Below, in pieces: positions 33,241 through 45,681 of a stretch of 64,000 bases of DNA. The notes beneath the pieces were generated by a model, which was given only the letters and a program-made list of their open reading frames with translations, was not told where the DNA came from and searched no databases. The stretch is from assembly GCA_024734495.1 (NCBI GenBank), contig JALMQS010000225.1, positions 17,622,573 through 17,686,572 on the forward strand. Reading direction: 5' to 3'. The stretch is from Forficula auricularia (taxonomy: Eukaryota > Arthropoda > Insecta > Dermaptera > Forficulidae). The stretch's first letter is position 1. Each line of letters begins with the position of its first letter. Both the position numbers and the translations under genes were made by a program.

Positions 33241-34179
33241 TAAAACCAAAAATAAACAAAATAAAATTTTTCGAATGAATTTACAATTCTCGTCGCCTGG
33301 CAAGCTTAACTTGCTAATTGCTTGTTTATTTCGGAGTATTAAACCGAATATCATTTCACACATTGTTATTCTTAAATCCCCTTCGGCTTTGAAGATTTGT
33401 TTTTATAGAACACGTCTACTTAGGAGTTGATCCTTAATATTATTTACCCAATTATCTAAACACCTTCTTAACCTTGTCATAGTCCATAATTATGCATATA
33501 TTGTATTTTGGATGAATATCCATCTTAAGAATGTGCTTTGCTTTCATCATTCTCTTTAATTTCCTCCTTCGTAATCACACATAGTAATTAAAGAAAGTGC
33601 TATTATATTTTCCCTCTCTCTGTTTGATTAAAAGAAAAGAACAAAAGTAGGTCGACCGTCCGTCCCTCTTTCTCAGATATCAATTCTTATTTGTCATGAG
33701 GCCTACCCATCAATTTAGAATCGTTTTTGAAATATTGTTTCTAATCACTTGCACTAGATCTAATTAAAATTCCAATCTCGTATGATTTTTACCTTACATT
33801 ACAATTATGTATTCATGTATGTACATGAATTGTATTCTACAGGGTGATTCACACCGCCGAGACGTACTATGAAGATGACGAAAAAATTCAATTATCAAAG
33901 TTTAGTTAAACTAGCTTTTGATGACAACCCGGAAGTATATCCAGTAGGACGAAATTTCAAAACTTTAAATAGGAATAGTAGCAGAATAATGTATTTTGGG
34001 ATAGATCTTTTAAAATGAAACAACTTTTAATAGTAAAAAATACTATGGAAAAGAAGAGGTGAATACAACCCTTCAAAAAAAATATTCATAGCACTGTGAA
34101 TTTAGTAGTTGACCATGTTTTCTGTTGAAATCTTAGCTCTGCTAGTATCGGCTTTTGTCTAGTATAAAAAATATTGTAC

Positions 34180-34560
34180 TTTACGTTTTTTTACTTTATC
34201 CAATGCGAAGCATGGGAGAAAGTATTGCAATCGGTCGCGCGGCAAGCGCGACTTCAACGGGTCCTCAGGTAAAGACTACGGAACCCATGGACTCAATTAA
34301 GGTCACAAATTGAAGTATTCAATGAGATTGAATTTTAGCACGTGGCGGTTTTGCCAAAAGTTACCTGAATCTCGTCGAGAGGCCAAAAAGTGCCATTTTT
34401 TTGGAAGTGCGTGCGGATGGATGGATGGATGTTAATCGTTTTTTTCGTCCACGATTTTTTCCACACCTTTGCACCGATTGAAATGAAATTGAAAACCTAC
34501 CATTCATTTTAATAAAATGAAGCGCTGATTAGTTTTTGGTACATATAGGCCCACAAACAT
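34180..34560 (+). repeat. Distant relative of the 700-bp repeat family
   Basis: Reads TTTTTACTTTATCCAATGCG, AGTATTGCAATCGG, a GGATGGATGGATG patch, CGTCCACGATTTTTTCC and GCGCTGATTAGTTTTTGGTAC. The order and wording parallel the 5' half of the 700-bp family (ACTTTACC...AGTATTGTAATCG...AGCTGATTAGATTTTGGTGC) but are clearly diverged. A GCGCGGCAAGCGC hairpin is unique to it. Confidence 0.55.
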
Positions 34561-34982
34561 TAGTATTATACAACATTATTTATTTCAGTACTTTTTTAGT
34601 TTTTTCTAAATATCTTTAAAATGACTTAACCAATTTTGATGAAATTTAATATCCTAATTAAGTACCTTGGGGCCGACAAAAAGGTTAAATAAAGTTTTTA
34701 GTAAAATAATATTTTAAAGTACTTTACTCTAGAATAATATAGTAATACATTGGATAAAGTTTAGCAACGATCCTTTGCAGTTTATTTAGTAAAGAATTTG
34801 GCTTAGAATCACAAAAAATATTTTCGTTTTGATGCTTTGATGATCAGGTTGATGATTTGAAATATATTTTCGGATTAGGCTAAACTAGAAAATTCAACTT
34901 ATTTACCAATTTCACCATGAATAGTCAGACCAGAATAAACATAGTAATACAAAAGGCTTATGCTTGGCTTCATAGTAACATT

Positions 34983-35333
34983 GTCCGCCTACCTGGTGTA
35001 ATGGTCAGCATAACTGGCTGGGAACCCGGAGGTCTCGGGTTCGATTCCCGGCTATACCCAGACATTTTTTCTGTAAGTATAGGGTCTGGTAATAAAAATT
35101 AAGTGGGAGATAAATTTAACCTAATTTATCGCGCGGATAATTTACCACTGCTCGAAGCCCCTAAAAACTTAGTAAATTGGACTATATCTAACTTTCTGAG
35201 ATTTGGCTCGTGATCCCGGCTTCTTTTCCTTCTACTCTGTTCTTTTCGCGATGGAGGGGCCAGCCCATACAGGCCTTTAGGGGATGGACCTTCTGGTGTA
35301 TCTCCTTATCACATCAATATCATTAAAAAAAAA
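34983..35333 (+). mobile_element. tRNA-derived SINE with LINE-type 3' tail
   Basis: The head (34983-35060) is tRNA-like: A box TGGTGTAATGGTCA (34994-35007) and B box GGTTCGATTCC (35038-35048). A body of about 170 bp follows. The tail GATGGAGGGGCCAGCCC, then CAGGCCTTTAGGGGATGG, ends in an A-run. The tail matches the 3' region of the CR1/jockey-like LINE at 47.3 kb, so that LINE family probably supplies the enzyme. A reversed copy is at 49.0 kb. The anticodon arm is imperfect, so this is not a working tRNA. Confidence 0.85.
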
Positions 35334-35437
35334 TCAGAGCCGGGGACAACCTCATTGATTTCTCTTTATGAATCAAAAACTCTACTAAACTGTCGACAAA
35401 ACAAAAACTTTTCATTTAATGAAACCTATAAACTAGG

Positions 35438-35787
35438 GCAATGTTCCGCAAAGTATGTGCCGCGGCACACTTGTGTACCGTGGTCATTAATTGGTGTGCC
35501 GCAGAAAAATGTCAATTTTTATGAAGATAATGCATCTACACATAGCTGAGAACAGTTATGCGAGCAGCAAGAGATGAGAGCAGCCTTATCAACGATTGAT
35601 CCAAATTTTGATCTCCTGTGCTCAGTTAAGCAGGCTCACATTAATTTCTCATTAAACATCTTTACATATTATATTGATTTTAATAATAAATAAATATTAA
35701 ATAAACATTGATTTTTTTCTTTGGAGTACCTTTAAAATTTCTTGATTTGGTAGGTGTACCTTGTACACGAAATTTCTGCGGAACACT
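35438..35787. mobile_element. hAT-like non-autonomous element, 350 bp
   Basis: Ends GCAATGTTCCGCAAA and TGCGGAACACT are inverted copies, flanked by the perfect 8-bp duplication AAACTAGG (35430-35437, 35788-35795). The inside has GTGCCGCGGCACAC and a related GGTGTGCCGC. No transposase. Confidence 0.85.
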
Positions 35788-36537
35788 AAACTAGGAACCT
35801 AATATCTTTATCTGATTAGATGTCATATGTGTATAGAAATTATACGAAAAATCCCTGATAATGTGACAATCATATAACCTTACCATAAAATTAAAATTCG
35901 TTTATGTGACTAAGCTTGCTATAACAACAAAACTAATTTTCTATATCCAATCGGGTAAATGATCCCATGAGAAAATAAAATATTTCTAATTAATTGATCG
36001 ATGATGAAGTTCAAACCTACTAACTATATAGTATCAAACAAATAAATTATATATACACATTACACATATTGATATTTGGTATATATATGTTTATTTACAT
36101 CAAGCAGAGGACAACCTCATTGATTTCTCTTTATAAGTTTCCCTAACTCTTCTTCTTTTGGGATTTTTAATGGTATATGTAAATGATAGTGTAGGTGTGC
36201 GTGCTTGTGACTTATCGGGTGCAAGTTCCCCATAAAATATATCTCAAAAGGATCGGAGCGAAATGAAGCGACCGGCGCGGCGGTTCAACTTTTACTTTCT
36301 CCTACATGTTGACCCAGATAAGGTCAAGGAATTCTTCATTCATGGTTCACGGGACTCTGCACTTGACTTGCATTTATCTTCCATACTATGATTTTTAATA
36401 TAAATTCAATATATTAGTAAGGGTGGTCAAAGTGTGAGATCCGAATGTTTCCATAAGAAATATACAAGTGCCGTACTAGATGAAGGAGGAGGTATCAGCC
36501 AAAGATGGAATCACTGTCTTCAATAAAACACCTTTAA

Positions 36538-36579
36538 TGAGACGTTTCAGCCTGAATTTTATTTGGCCATCTTCAGTCA
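36538..36579 (-). ncRNA. Hammerhead ribozyme, left arm, intact core
   Basis: On the minus strand: CTGAAGA (36570-36576), stem II GGCC/GGCT with one wobble, GAAA (36545-36548), palindromic stem III ACGT (36542-36545), C at 36541. Stem I is UGA/UCA. Mirror copy of the right-arm ribozyme. Confidence 0.75.
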
Positions 36580-36820
36580 ATTTAGGAGTTATACACAAAA
36601 TGCGGTACACATATGTGATCGAACCAAGCCTTGTCAGAAATAAAAATTCTTTTAGCTTCATGTGAATTTATAACGTGCCTGGACCCAAAAGTTTCAGAAT
36701 GAAAGTCAACTTTTGGGTCCTGTCACGTTATAAATTCACATGAAGCTAAAAGAATTTTTATTTTTGACAAGGCTTGGTTCGATCACATATGTATACCGCA
36801 TTTTGTGTATAACTCCTAAT

Positions 36821-36862
36821 TGACTGAAGATGGCCAAATAAAATTCAGGCCGAAACGTCTCA
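36821..36862 (+). ncRNA. Hammerhead ribozyme, right arm, intact core
   Basis: CTGAAGA (36824-36830), stem II GGCC/GGCC (36832-36835/36848-36851) with a 12-nt loop, GAAA (36852-36855), stem III ACGT (36855-36858), cleavage C at 36859. Stem I is UGA (36821-36823) with UCA (36860-36862), extendable after a bulge by UAA/UUA. Confidence 0.8.
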
Positions 36863-37970
36863 TTAAAGGTGTTTTATTGAACCCAGTGATTCCATCTTTG
36901 GATGATACCTCCTCCTTCATCTAGTTTAGTTTCATCACAGCCACGAACTCTTACAATATATACAAGTGCCGTCAATTAAATTTTCCACGGCAGTAATTAT
37001 AAACAAGTGTCAAGAAAATTGTTTTTGTGAATAAATCTAAGCTTTTTTGGAGTAGAATTGCTATATCTACGGAGTTTCTTCTATTGAATCTGAGACCCTA
37101 GGAATAATTTGTACTACATGTCAGAAAGGTTGTACTCACCTCCATCTCTTTGTGAATTTAAACCTAGTACCGAAAAGCTATCATTCGTGGCGAAACCAAT
37201 CTGATATATGTACCACAGTCAATTATTTCAACATACAGTCGAACCAAATTGTTTAAATAGAAATTGGCAAGGGCTTCGAATTTTGAAAATGTTTATAACT
37301 CCGATTCAGCGGTAGAAAATCTCGTGAAATTTCAAAAATTTCCTGTCCCTCTATAATATATAAAAACTTCAATTTATTTTATAGGTAGACAGAAAGTATT
37401 GAATAATGACGTACATACTTAATGCACTTATGCGTTTTATCTGTTATAAAAGTTTTTAAAATAAGTATCGTTTATAAATAAGTAATGCATGTACCAAAGG
37501 AATCAACAAATTAAATTAAATTATAAACAAGTAAGTTTTTCAAAACCACTTGAAATATCAAATTCATTCTTATGGACATTGATGAAGTGACAATAAGTAA
37601 ATTTGTAGAATTTTGTCATTATTTTAAGTTAAGCCATTTCTGAATACCCACTGAAAATAAATAACCTAAAAAAGCCACATTTTTCACAGAGTACGCCACT
37701 TTAAAGTGAAAAATTATATATATTTGTTAAAATTAAACCTACTCACTTTTACTGGTCAACCTAACAATACATGATAAAAATTTTTTTATATTAAGCCTTG
37801 CAAAAAATTCTACCCTTCTCAAAATGATAATTCCGTTATTATGTTAAATCTGATTGTTGATTTTGAGGAAAATGAATACAAATAATTGGTCAATTTCAAG
37901 TTTGTTTCTTATTTAGTTTATGAGACTCAATACTCTGACAGACGGGCAGACAGATAGACATCCTAAAGAC

Positions 37971-39402
37971 CAGAGGTCGGGGAACATTTTTAGCTATTAC
38001 CCCAAAATATTTTTTCCATAGGTCGCTATTACCCCTACATGAAAAGCCAGGTAAATGTATCTTATCTTTTTATATTAAACGAGCAATTCTTGTATATACA
38101 GGGTGGTCCCGAATTCATGGTACAAACTTTAATGGTAGGTACAGGACATTGTAACAATGAGTTATTGTATAGGAATGTATAGTGTAATAAGTATATGTAA
38201 TATGTATATGTATGTATAGTGTAATAGTAATATAGTGTATAATGTATGTATAATGTATAGCCGTTATTTCCCCTGTTTACGCCTCACCGCGTCACTTGCG
38301 ACTATACATTCCTATACAATAACTCATTGTTACAATGTCCTGTACCTACCATTAACGTTTGTACCATGAATTCGGGACCACCCTGTATATTTAGAATCGG
38401 TTTGTCGAAAAAGGGCTCTAACGATTTGGATGAAATTCACGGGTTAGGCGGGCTGTTGTGTTGACAATTCGATCTATCAAGGTCTCATCTTCGGATACGT
38501 TGTTTTTGATGGGTTTTTTGTTAATTGAAATAATTATTCACAGATGGTTGTTGGAATAAAAATTCTATAATTACATTTCTTTCAATTTATTTTTAATAAA
38601 ATTAATTGGTTTTTTATTTTAAATTGCACACTAATAGATCATTACAAATGTTATTATATATTAGAATTTGCCAATTTGATTAAATAAAGGTATTTTTTTT
38701 TATTCTCTTAAAAAATCCGAGAATTCGAAGGATCATACCTCAATCCTTCTTCATGATTTAAAAGGGTCAAAATAAGGGAAGGGCTGTAAATTAGTCATGT
38801 CGGAAAATAAATATTTTAATCGTTCATATCTCGTCTTCGGAAAGTCGCAGAGCCTTGAAATTTGAATCTTAAGCTATTTAGAAGCCTTGAAATTTGAAAC
38901 TTAAGCTATTTAGAAGCAAAAAGTTACCGAGCATCGCTCGGTGCTCCAGGCACTTATTTATTATTTACATGAAAACTCTTTGTAAGTAAATAAAAATTGT
39001 AAACATTAATATAATTCAAACGCTTTTTACGTTTTAGAAAAATGAGGTTGTTTCATTTTCGCTAAAATATAGTAACTTCAAAATGAGGACTTTTTGACAT
39101 GAGCGCAATTTGAATACAATCCTCGGCATTCAGCCGATTTTTTGCCGGGTTTAACTGATTGCTTTTTAAAAAGAAAAATACACCAACACTCATCATTACA
39201 AAAAATGCATAACTTTTATTAATGTTTTTATATTTTTTTTAACTTTTATTAATTTTATGATTTTGTATTCCTGAAAAAGCTATCAAACTAAAAATACTAT
39301 AATAGTTTATAAAATAACATTTTTTTAAAAATGTCCTTTTTACCCCCGATAGTTTCATTTTTACACCATTTGGGGTAATTTACCCCGGTTCCCCGACCGC
39401 TG
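37971..39402. mobile_element. hAT-like element, 1.43 kb, with nested insert
   Basis: Ends CAGAGGTCGGGGAAC and GTTCCCCGACCGCTG are inverted copies. Subterminal TATTACCCC/GGGGTAA also match. Flanking 8-mers CTAAAGAC and GTATAGAC agree at five of eight positions, so the duplication has decayed or is doubtful. No transposase frame is visible. A separate MITE (38098-38386) sits inside, and a GCATCGCTCGGTGC hairpin is near 38930. Confidence 0.75.
38098..38386. mobile_element. Nested MITE with about 85-bp inverted repeats
   Basis: ACAGGGTGGTCCCGAATTC...ATAGGAATGTATAG at the left is mirrored at the right to GAATTCGGGACCACCCTGT. The centre is a GTATAATGTATAG-like low-complexity stretch. Flanks read TATA on both sides, consistent with a TA target as in Tc1/mariner-type elements, but the superfamily is not proven. 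Confidence 0.85.
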
Positions 39403-40008
39403 GTATAGACACAATAAGTTCTCCAGTTCTACTTTTGAACACGACCTTAAAATGGCGAGAAACAATTTCAAATTTCTATATGATTTAATTTAAAATTTCT
39501 AGGAGTCACGAGATGCAGCTTGGCCATGTCTGATATATTATGACATAAATATTTATAAGTGATCCTTGATAAATAAATAAATAGATTAACTAATAAATAA
39601 TTACATCTAATTTAAAAGTGTAGAAATATAAATTATCAATTGAACAAACTGAAATGACATCGATTAGGTATCTGCATGAATATATATTTCCTTATTAGAG
39701 TGCATTTAGTTCAAGGTCTTGTCTTTATTTATGCGATTATGGAGCGACCGTTACCTTCTTACTTTCGCTGATGGCACTCGCACTCGCGTTTCTCCGCGTA
39801 AACACAAATAGTTATTTATACATTTATGTATATTTATATATCAATAATTTTTATCTATCTTTAAATAAATACACTTAGAAAAAAATGCTTGATTTTTGTT
39901 GATCGGTTATGGGGTTGTTTATGTTATGATGAAAGTCAGGCTATTGAACGTGTCAAAACGCGAATTAACCAGCAATTATTTTGTTTTGTGTTTTTAAATG
40001 GATGAAAA

Positions 40009-40716
40009 ATAAACTGACGTGTTCTGATGTGGCCATCCACTTGACTTTACCATACAACCTGGCCCCTCACTTATATTTAATATTTAATAAAATTATTTAT
40101 AATCATGTAGGGTAGGGGGGTTAGTTTTTGCATTTTTAGACTCCTGGGGCCCATTGATTATGTATACAAAATTTGGTTGAGTTTAGTACAAGAGCCTATA
40201 TTTTCATTGTTTTGACCCCCCTCCCATTTTGGGCGGTTAGTTTTTGCATTTTTTACTTCTGGGGTCCCACTGATTATGTATACAAAATTTGGTTGAGTTT
40301 GCTGAAATGGCGTAGATTTTTAATTTTTAACACCCCCACCAACTGCCTCTTAAACCAAAATCTAATCAGCTCTTAATCTCAATGGACCAAAACTACGTGT
40401 GAAATTTGGTTTCGATATTCACACTAGTTTTTGAGCTAGCTCGTCCACAAAAATTTGGTAACGCACAGACTAACAACCAGACAGACTAACTAACTAACAG
40501 ACATTTTGACAAAACAATTATTATCTAGAAAAATATAATTTTTTCGATGTTTACTTATTAGGGCTTTTTTTGTAGACCGAAATACCATGGCTTTGCTCAT
40601 TTTTTTTAATCAAAATTGTTTCAGCCGTTTTTGAGATATTTCGAAAAAAAAGGAAAAAACCACATTTTCTTCCACGATTACAATACTTGACCATACCCTG
40701 TACCCTGAGGGAGTTT
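40009..40716 (-). repeat. 700-bp repeat family, copy C (reverse)
   Basis: Reads in reverse from CTGACGTGTTCTGATGTGGCC to TTGACCATACCCTG. It carries two internal units of about 115 bp. The frame at 40173-40376 is part of the repeat. Confidence 0.85.
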
Positions 40717-40982
40717 CAGAGTGTATGAGTCGTCTTATCAAAGTTAAAATTTAAAGGTTAGGTAGTACATATGAAATTTGACTCTAGGTACTCTTTAAAT
40801 ACGACCATACTTTAATCCAGACATTACCAGACTGCTAGTCTTAGATCTAGTGTTTGAAAACAATCTTACAATTTAATAGGGTTCCGTTCACAGAACAGAG
40901 TGTCGATTCTGCCTGTCATTTATAGATACTCATCCTCTCCAAAATAAAAAATGTGTCAGAATTTTAATCCTATGGTTATTTA

Positions 40983-41631
40983 AAAAACCACCAAGACAAA
41001 ATGCATGGCGATTGCAAAAGCTCCCCTTAGGAATAACTTAGTCATCAACAACAGTCCAATAGAACAAGTCCCAAGCTTTAACTATCTGGGAGTTCAGATT
41101 TCTAGCAGACGAAACCTTAAGGAAGAAGTAACTTCGCAAGTCATCAAAGGAGCAAAAATTTCGGGCTGTCTATCCAATCTAGTCTGGAAAAATAAGTTTA
41201 TGTCTGCCGAAAGTAAAATTAGGATATATAAGACCTGTGTTCGTCCGATAATAACATATGGGGCTGAGTCCAGGGCAGACACATCCGTTACAAAGCAGCT
41301 TCTCCGGACAACTGAGATGAGAGTTGTAAGAGCCATCCATTCGAAGACCCTACATGACAAAATCCGGAGCGAACACCTTAGGCAAATAAGCGGTCTTCAG
41401 GACATAGTCGATTGGGTTCACGTAAGAAGAAGATGCTGGGCTGCCCATGTAGACAGAATGCAAGACGACCGTCTCCCGAAAATTTTGTCAAAAAACCGTC
41501 CCGAGGGGGTCAGAAGCCGTGGAAGACCAAAAAAACGATGGAAAGAGAGTTATGACCCTGATGACTGATTGTAATATGTTGGAGAAACAGGTGTTCACAC
41601 CTATATAGAAGAATAAGAAGAAGAAGAAGAA
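40983..41631 (+). pseudogene. 5'-truncated RTE-like LINE, C-terminal 190 codons
   Basis: An open frame to 41568 begins in TKTKCMAIAK and contains FNYLGVQISS, IYKTCVRPIITYGAE, MRVVRAIHSKTLHDKIRSE, DRLPKILSKNRPEG and GRPKKRW. That is the region after the RT domain in RTE-type LINEs (thumb and C-terminal part). It is intact over this stretch but lacks the endonuclease and catalytic RT, so it is non-functional. A short 3' UTR with hairpin AGGTGTTCACACCT and a GAA-rich tail follow. Direct repeats GGTTATTTA (40974-40982, 41632-41640) mark the insertion, which looks recent. The coding is richer in G+C than its flanks. Confidence 0.88.
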
Positions 41632-41640
41632 GGTTATTTA

Positions 41641-43260
41641 TTTATTTTGTGTATGGACGAATTTTTTTTATCATTAGCTTTGTAATATAATTGTAAAGAT
41701 TTCTAAATTTAATTGATTTTAAAGCATTAAATTAAAAATTCCACAAATTCATTCATTCACTCATAATCAACATGAAATAAGACGAATTTAATAATCTCAA
41801 GTATTTTAATGGACCTTTAATATGCGATTCTGCAGCACTTGCCGTTTTATTGCCAATCTTTTCGAAATTGGGATTGTCAGAGATAGTTTTGACATTTTTA
41901 ATATAACATTTGACCAAAAAATAGTTTCCTAGATCTTAGATAGCAGTTTGTTTCGCCTGAATTAATTTTCACCAAGTTACGATCAATTTTAAGCGTGCAT
42001 AAATCTATAACAATAATCCAAGCGATTGTTTTACAGATGATAACAGTCGTGGAGAATACTATCATTTGTGTAACAATGAACTTTATTGGAAGACAAATCC
42101 AGAAGTCTCTATCTTGATAAGGAAAAGTGTGCGAGAAATAAATTCTGAAAACTTACTACATTAGGTTAGTCTCCTCATTTGAAAAAATTTGCAAGCAAAA
42201 TATTTTCAATTTTCGATTCAGGTCAACATATTTCTGTGAATCACCAGGGTTTTCATCAATTCAAAACAACATGAACAATTGACAAAACTCCTTTAAGCAA
42301 ATACAAACTATATAAACAAAATTTTTAAAATCCCTTAAAAGAGAGAAAAACACACCAGTGCAGTAAATAAGTTACTATTCAGTACTTTCTGATTATTTAT
42401 AAAAATACTTTTGATATTAATAGCAAACTATAAAATTAAACATGAAGTGTTAATCGAGACAAGTAAGAGGTGGCTAGAAGATTCCTTTGTTGAGCATTTT
42501 AGACTCCTTAGAAGGAGAAAAGATCCTCGAAACGTCAATTTTTAAGAGAGTAAAAATGACCTTTTATTAATTTTTTAAATACGTTTTATAATATTTGATT
42601 TGGAATTTGTACTTTTCATTATCCACGAGCTGCATTTCCATCAATTCTTCATTGTGTTCTACCCGTTTGTCTCCAAAAGAAAATACTTATAATTTATAAA
42701 ATATTATTCACATACCATTACAAAGATAGAAGAAAAATTAAATAATAACAATTTTAAAATTCTTCGATTTAATTACTACCTACGGAAATAATTGAATTGC
42801 TGTACTTGAGTATTTCTAAATAACATCCGGCTCCCACTGAACTTTGGCCACCTATGGTAGAGAAGTAGTAGAGAATATGTTTTATGCACTTTTCTTGCAT
42901 CTTTATACATAAATAAGCATTTTTTTAAATACTTCAATAAATTCTAAAAACAATCGCAGTCACATATAATTATCATCAGTACTTAAAGAATGGTTTGACG
43001 CAACAATTTTCTCCATTTGACTCTATCCCATGCCAACTCTTTCACCTCTCTAATGTCCCACATTCCTTATCCTTCATTATATGGGTGAAATATTATAATC
43101 TAGATATTATTTTCGCTATTTTTTTTCTTATCTAAAACATCCCTAAGAAATCCTGCGTGAAACAAAATGTGTACCAAATCATCTTAGCTAGATTTTTTAC
43201 AAGTTCTCTCTATTCTCTAATCTTATTCTTGTCCTTATACATAATAAACACTGTATAATT
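41641..43260. other. No gene recognised
   Basis: AT-rich DNA. At 42505-42545 is TCCTTAGAAGGAGAAAAGATCC followed by TCGAAACGTC, which looks like a decayed hammerhead (damaged core, intact GAAACGTC). Confidence 0.45.
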
Positions 43261-43267
43261 AGCATAC

Positions 43268-43965
43268 ATTTTAACTTTACCATACCATACCATATGGTCA
43301 AGTATTGTAATCGTGCATGAAAAAAGTGTTTTTTTTTTTGTTACTTTTTTTCAAAATATCTCAAAACGGGTGAAACTATTTTTGAATAAAAAAATTAAGC
43401 GAAACCATGTCATTTCGCTCTACAAAAAAGCTCTAATAAGTAAACATCGAAAAAATTATATTTTTCGAGATAATAATTGTTTAGTCAAAATGTCTGTTAG
43501 TCTGTCTGTTAGTCTGTGCGTTACTAAATTTTTGTGGACGAGCTAGCTCAAAAACTAGTGTGAATATCGAAGCTAAATTTCACACGTAGTTTTGCTCCAT
43601 TGAGATTAAGAGCTGATTAGATTTTGGTGCATATCGATCCAAAAGGGGGTGGAGGGGGGGCTAAAAATTAAAAATCTAGGTCGTTTGAGGAAACTCAACC
43701 AAATTTTGTATACATAATCAGTGGGACCCCAGAAGTCTAAAAAAGCAAAAACTAACCGACCAAAATGGGGGGGGGGGGGGGTCAAAAAATGAAAATCTTT
43801 GCCATTTACCAAACTCAATCAAATTTTGTATACATAATCAGTGGGACACCAGAACTATAAAAATGCAAAAACTAACCCTCTCCCCTACATGATTATAAAT
43901 AATTTTAAGGACCAGGTTATATGGTAAAGTCAAGGGATGGCCACATCAGAACACGTCAGCTTATT
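43268..43965 (+). repeat. 700-bp repeat family, copy D
   Basis: A full copy with two internal units, G-runs (11-12 G) at the end of each, and the same start and end as copy A. Confidence 0.85.
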
Positions 43966-43969
43966 TTAA

Positions 43970-45660
43970 GAACAGATTGTAGATAGAAAATTCAAGCCAA
44001 TTTGTATAATTATTTATTATGTATAAAATAATGAAAAATTCAGTGTTTCTATTTCCATTGGGCAGTGTATAATTTAAACTTTTCTATTTAATTATTGAAA
44101 AAAATAATTATTAAAAATAAATACCATTTCCCAAAAATATTTAAAACGTTTATAAATTTGTGAAATAATAATAATAAACAAAATAGCACTTCTTAAATCT
44201 TTCAATTTGGACATTTAATAATAACTTCCCAAAGACACTTTTCTTTTGTATTTTGAAAAGACTCTTTCTTAAAATAAATAACTAAATAATAGGTTTTGCT
44301 TTGAAAAAATTTCATCAAAAGCTTAAACATTGTTTTTTGTGATTGTACCTATTTAAAGTGTAATTATTAAATTTAATTCAATAATTTATTATGATTGTCA
44401 AAGCTAAATAAAAATCTCAAGAAAATCTTCCCACAGCTTGTATAATTATGCTAATAAAATAATAAAACATAAATGAATGAATTCTTAGGAAAAGGAAAGC
44501 ATTCAGCAACATAAACATATTCATTTAATATAGGAGTAGTTATTATTTTTAGTAAAATATGGTATATACCTATAACGCGGCTCTCAGTGTGTTAGACTGT
44601 TTTCTACTAGACTAACTATAACTCGAGGAAAATTAATGTATAAGGGAAAATTAATGAGTTCTTTGAAATTACCAAATATCGATTTAACTCATAGTTGAAG
44701 TTAAAGTTTACGGAAAGGATAGGTTACTATTTCAGAGAACATCCACAACACACTCATTTTGAAAAATAGTGTTTTCAAATTGTAAATTATTTCTATAAAA
44801 ATGCCTTTTTTTCTTCGTATGAGCAACTGTTTAACTGTTTTGGATATATGTGTAATTTATACTGTAATTCTGAAATCTTCATACTGAAAATTCACATTTT
44901 ATTATATACAAATTTTATATAAGATTCATAATCTACAAATTTGAAAAAGTAAAACGAAAAACTAATAGAGTGAACACAGCCTATCTGACATATAATTAAA
45001 AATAATCTAACCCCATCTCGGATCTAGTAGGTGAGAACCTCTTGCGATTTTCTTAGAAATACTCTTTAAGTCGATAAAATATATAGTACTTTCAATTATG
45101 ACACATGTTTTCAAATTTATAACACATTTATAGGATCGTTGACTTCAAAAACGTGCAAGTCCAATAGATAAAGCTAGAAATATATATATATATATATACC
45201 TACTATACATATATTTGCATTCTATCCCTACCGTAACTATTTATATATGAATAGCATTGTTTACTTCCAGATCCTTTAGAAAAGTGTTTATACAGTCACG
45301 GTTTTGTGCTTTGTCGGCAACTAAAAATTCAGCTTACTTGTATAATGATTTTGATTACATTCACATTTGACTATTCAGGGATAAATGACCTTGTTTACAT
45401 TGGACTCTGAATTGAAAACGATATGTTTATCAAGTCTGAGGGCTAGTAAATGAGTTGACTATATGACTAACATGAAGATTTTCAAGTAAGGCATTTACTT
45501 AAAAACAAAAGGATGTCTTAATTAACTCAAACATAGTTTATTATCACTAGAAGACGATTTTAAAGGTAAGGACCGAAATTTCGTGATAATAATTTTAGTA
45601 TGGGTATATTGAACCGAAAAATGTTCCTGGATATAAATTATTTATCAATAAAAAAATAAT
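43970..45660. other. No gene recognised
   Basis: AT-rich DNA with a short TA microsatellite at about 45180-45199; nothing else supported. Confidence 0.5.
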
Positions 45661-45681
45661 TTTTATAAAAAAATAAATAAA

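Larger units (their letters stand above)
36475..36957 (+). mobile_element. Hammerhead-bearing foldback with ribozymes on both strands, 483 bp
   Basis: A 15-bp direct repeat ATATACAAGTGCCGT flanks it (36460-36474, 36958-36972). The arms of about 210 bp run from CTAGATGAAGGAGGAGGTATC to GATACCTCCTCCTTCATCTAG and are nearly identical, meeting at ACCCAAAAG...CTTTTGGGT. A tail of about 35 bp follows the right arm only. Both arms carry complete hammerheads pointing outwards. No reading frame; the two 61-codon frames are mirror images of the arms. Confidence 0.88.

Noticed and set aside
33841..33870. ACAGGGTGATTCACACC as the end of a second MITE like the one at 38.1 kb
   Set aside because: No inverted partner found within the next several kb.
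34983..35060. Functional tRNA gene
   Set aside because: A and B boxes are present, but acceptor and anticodon stems do not pair properly and a SINE body with a LINE-like tail follows.
36476..36665. Paired 61-aa frames on opposite strands
   Set aside because: Both lie in the arm of the palindromic ribozyme element and mirror one another.
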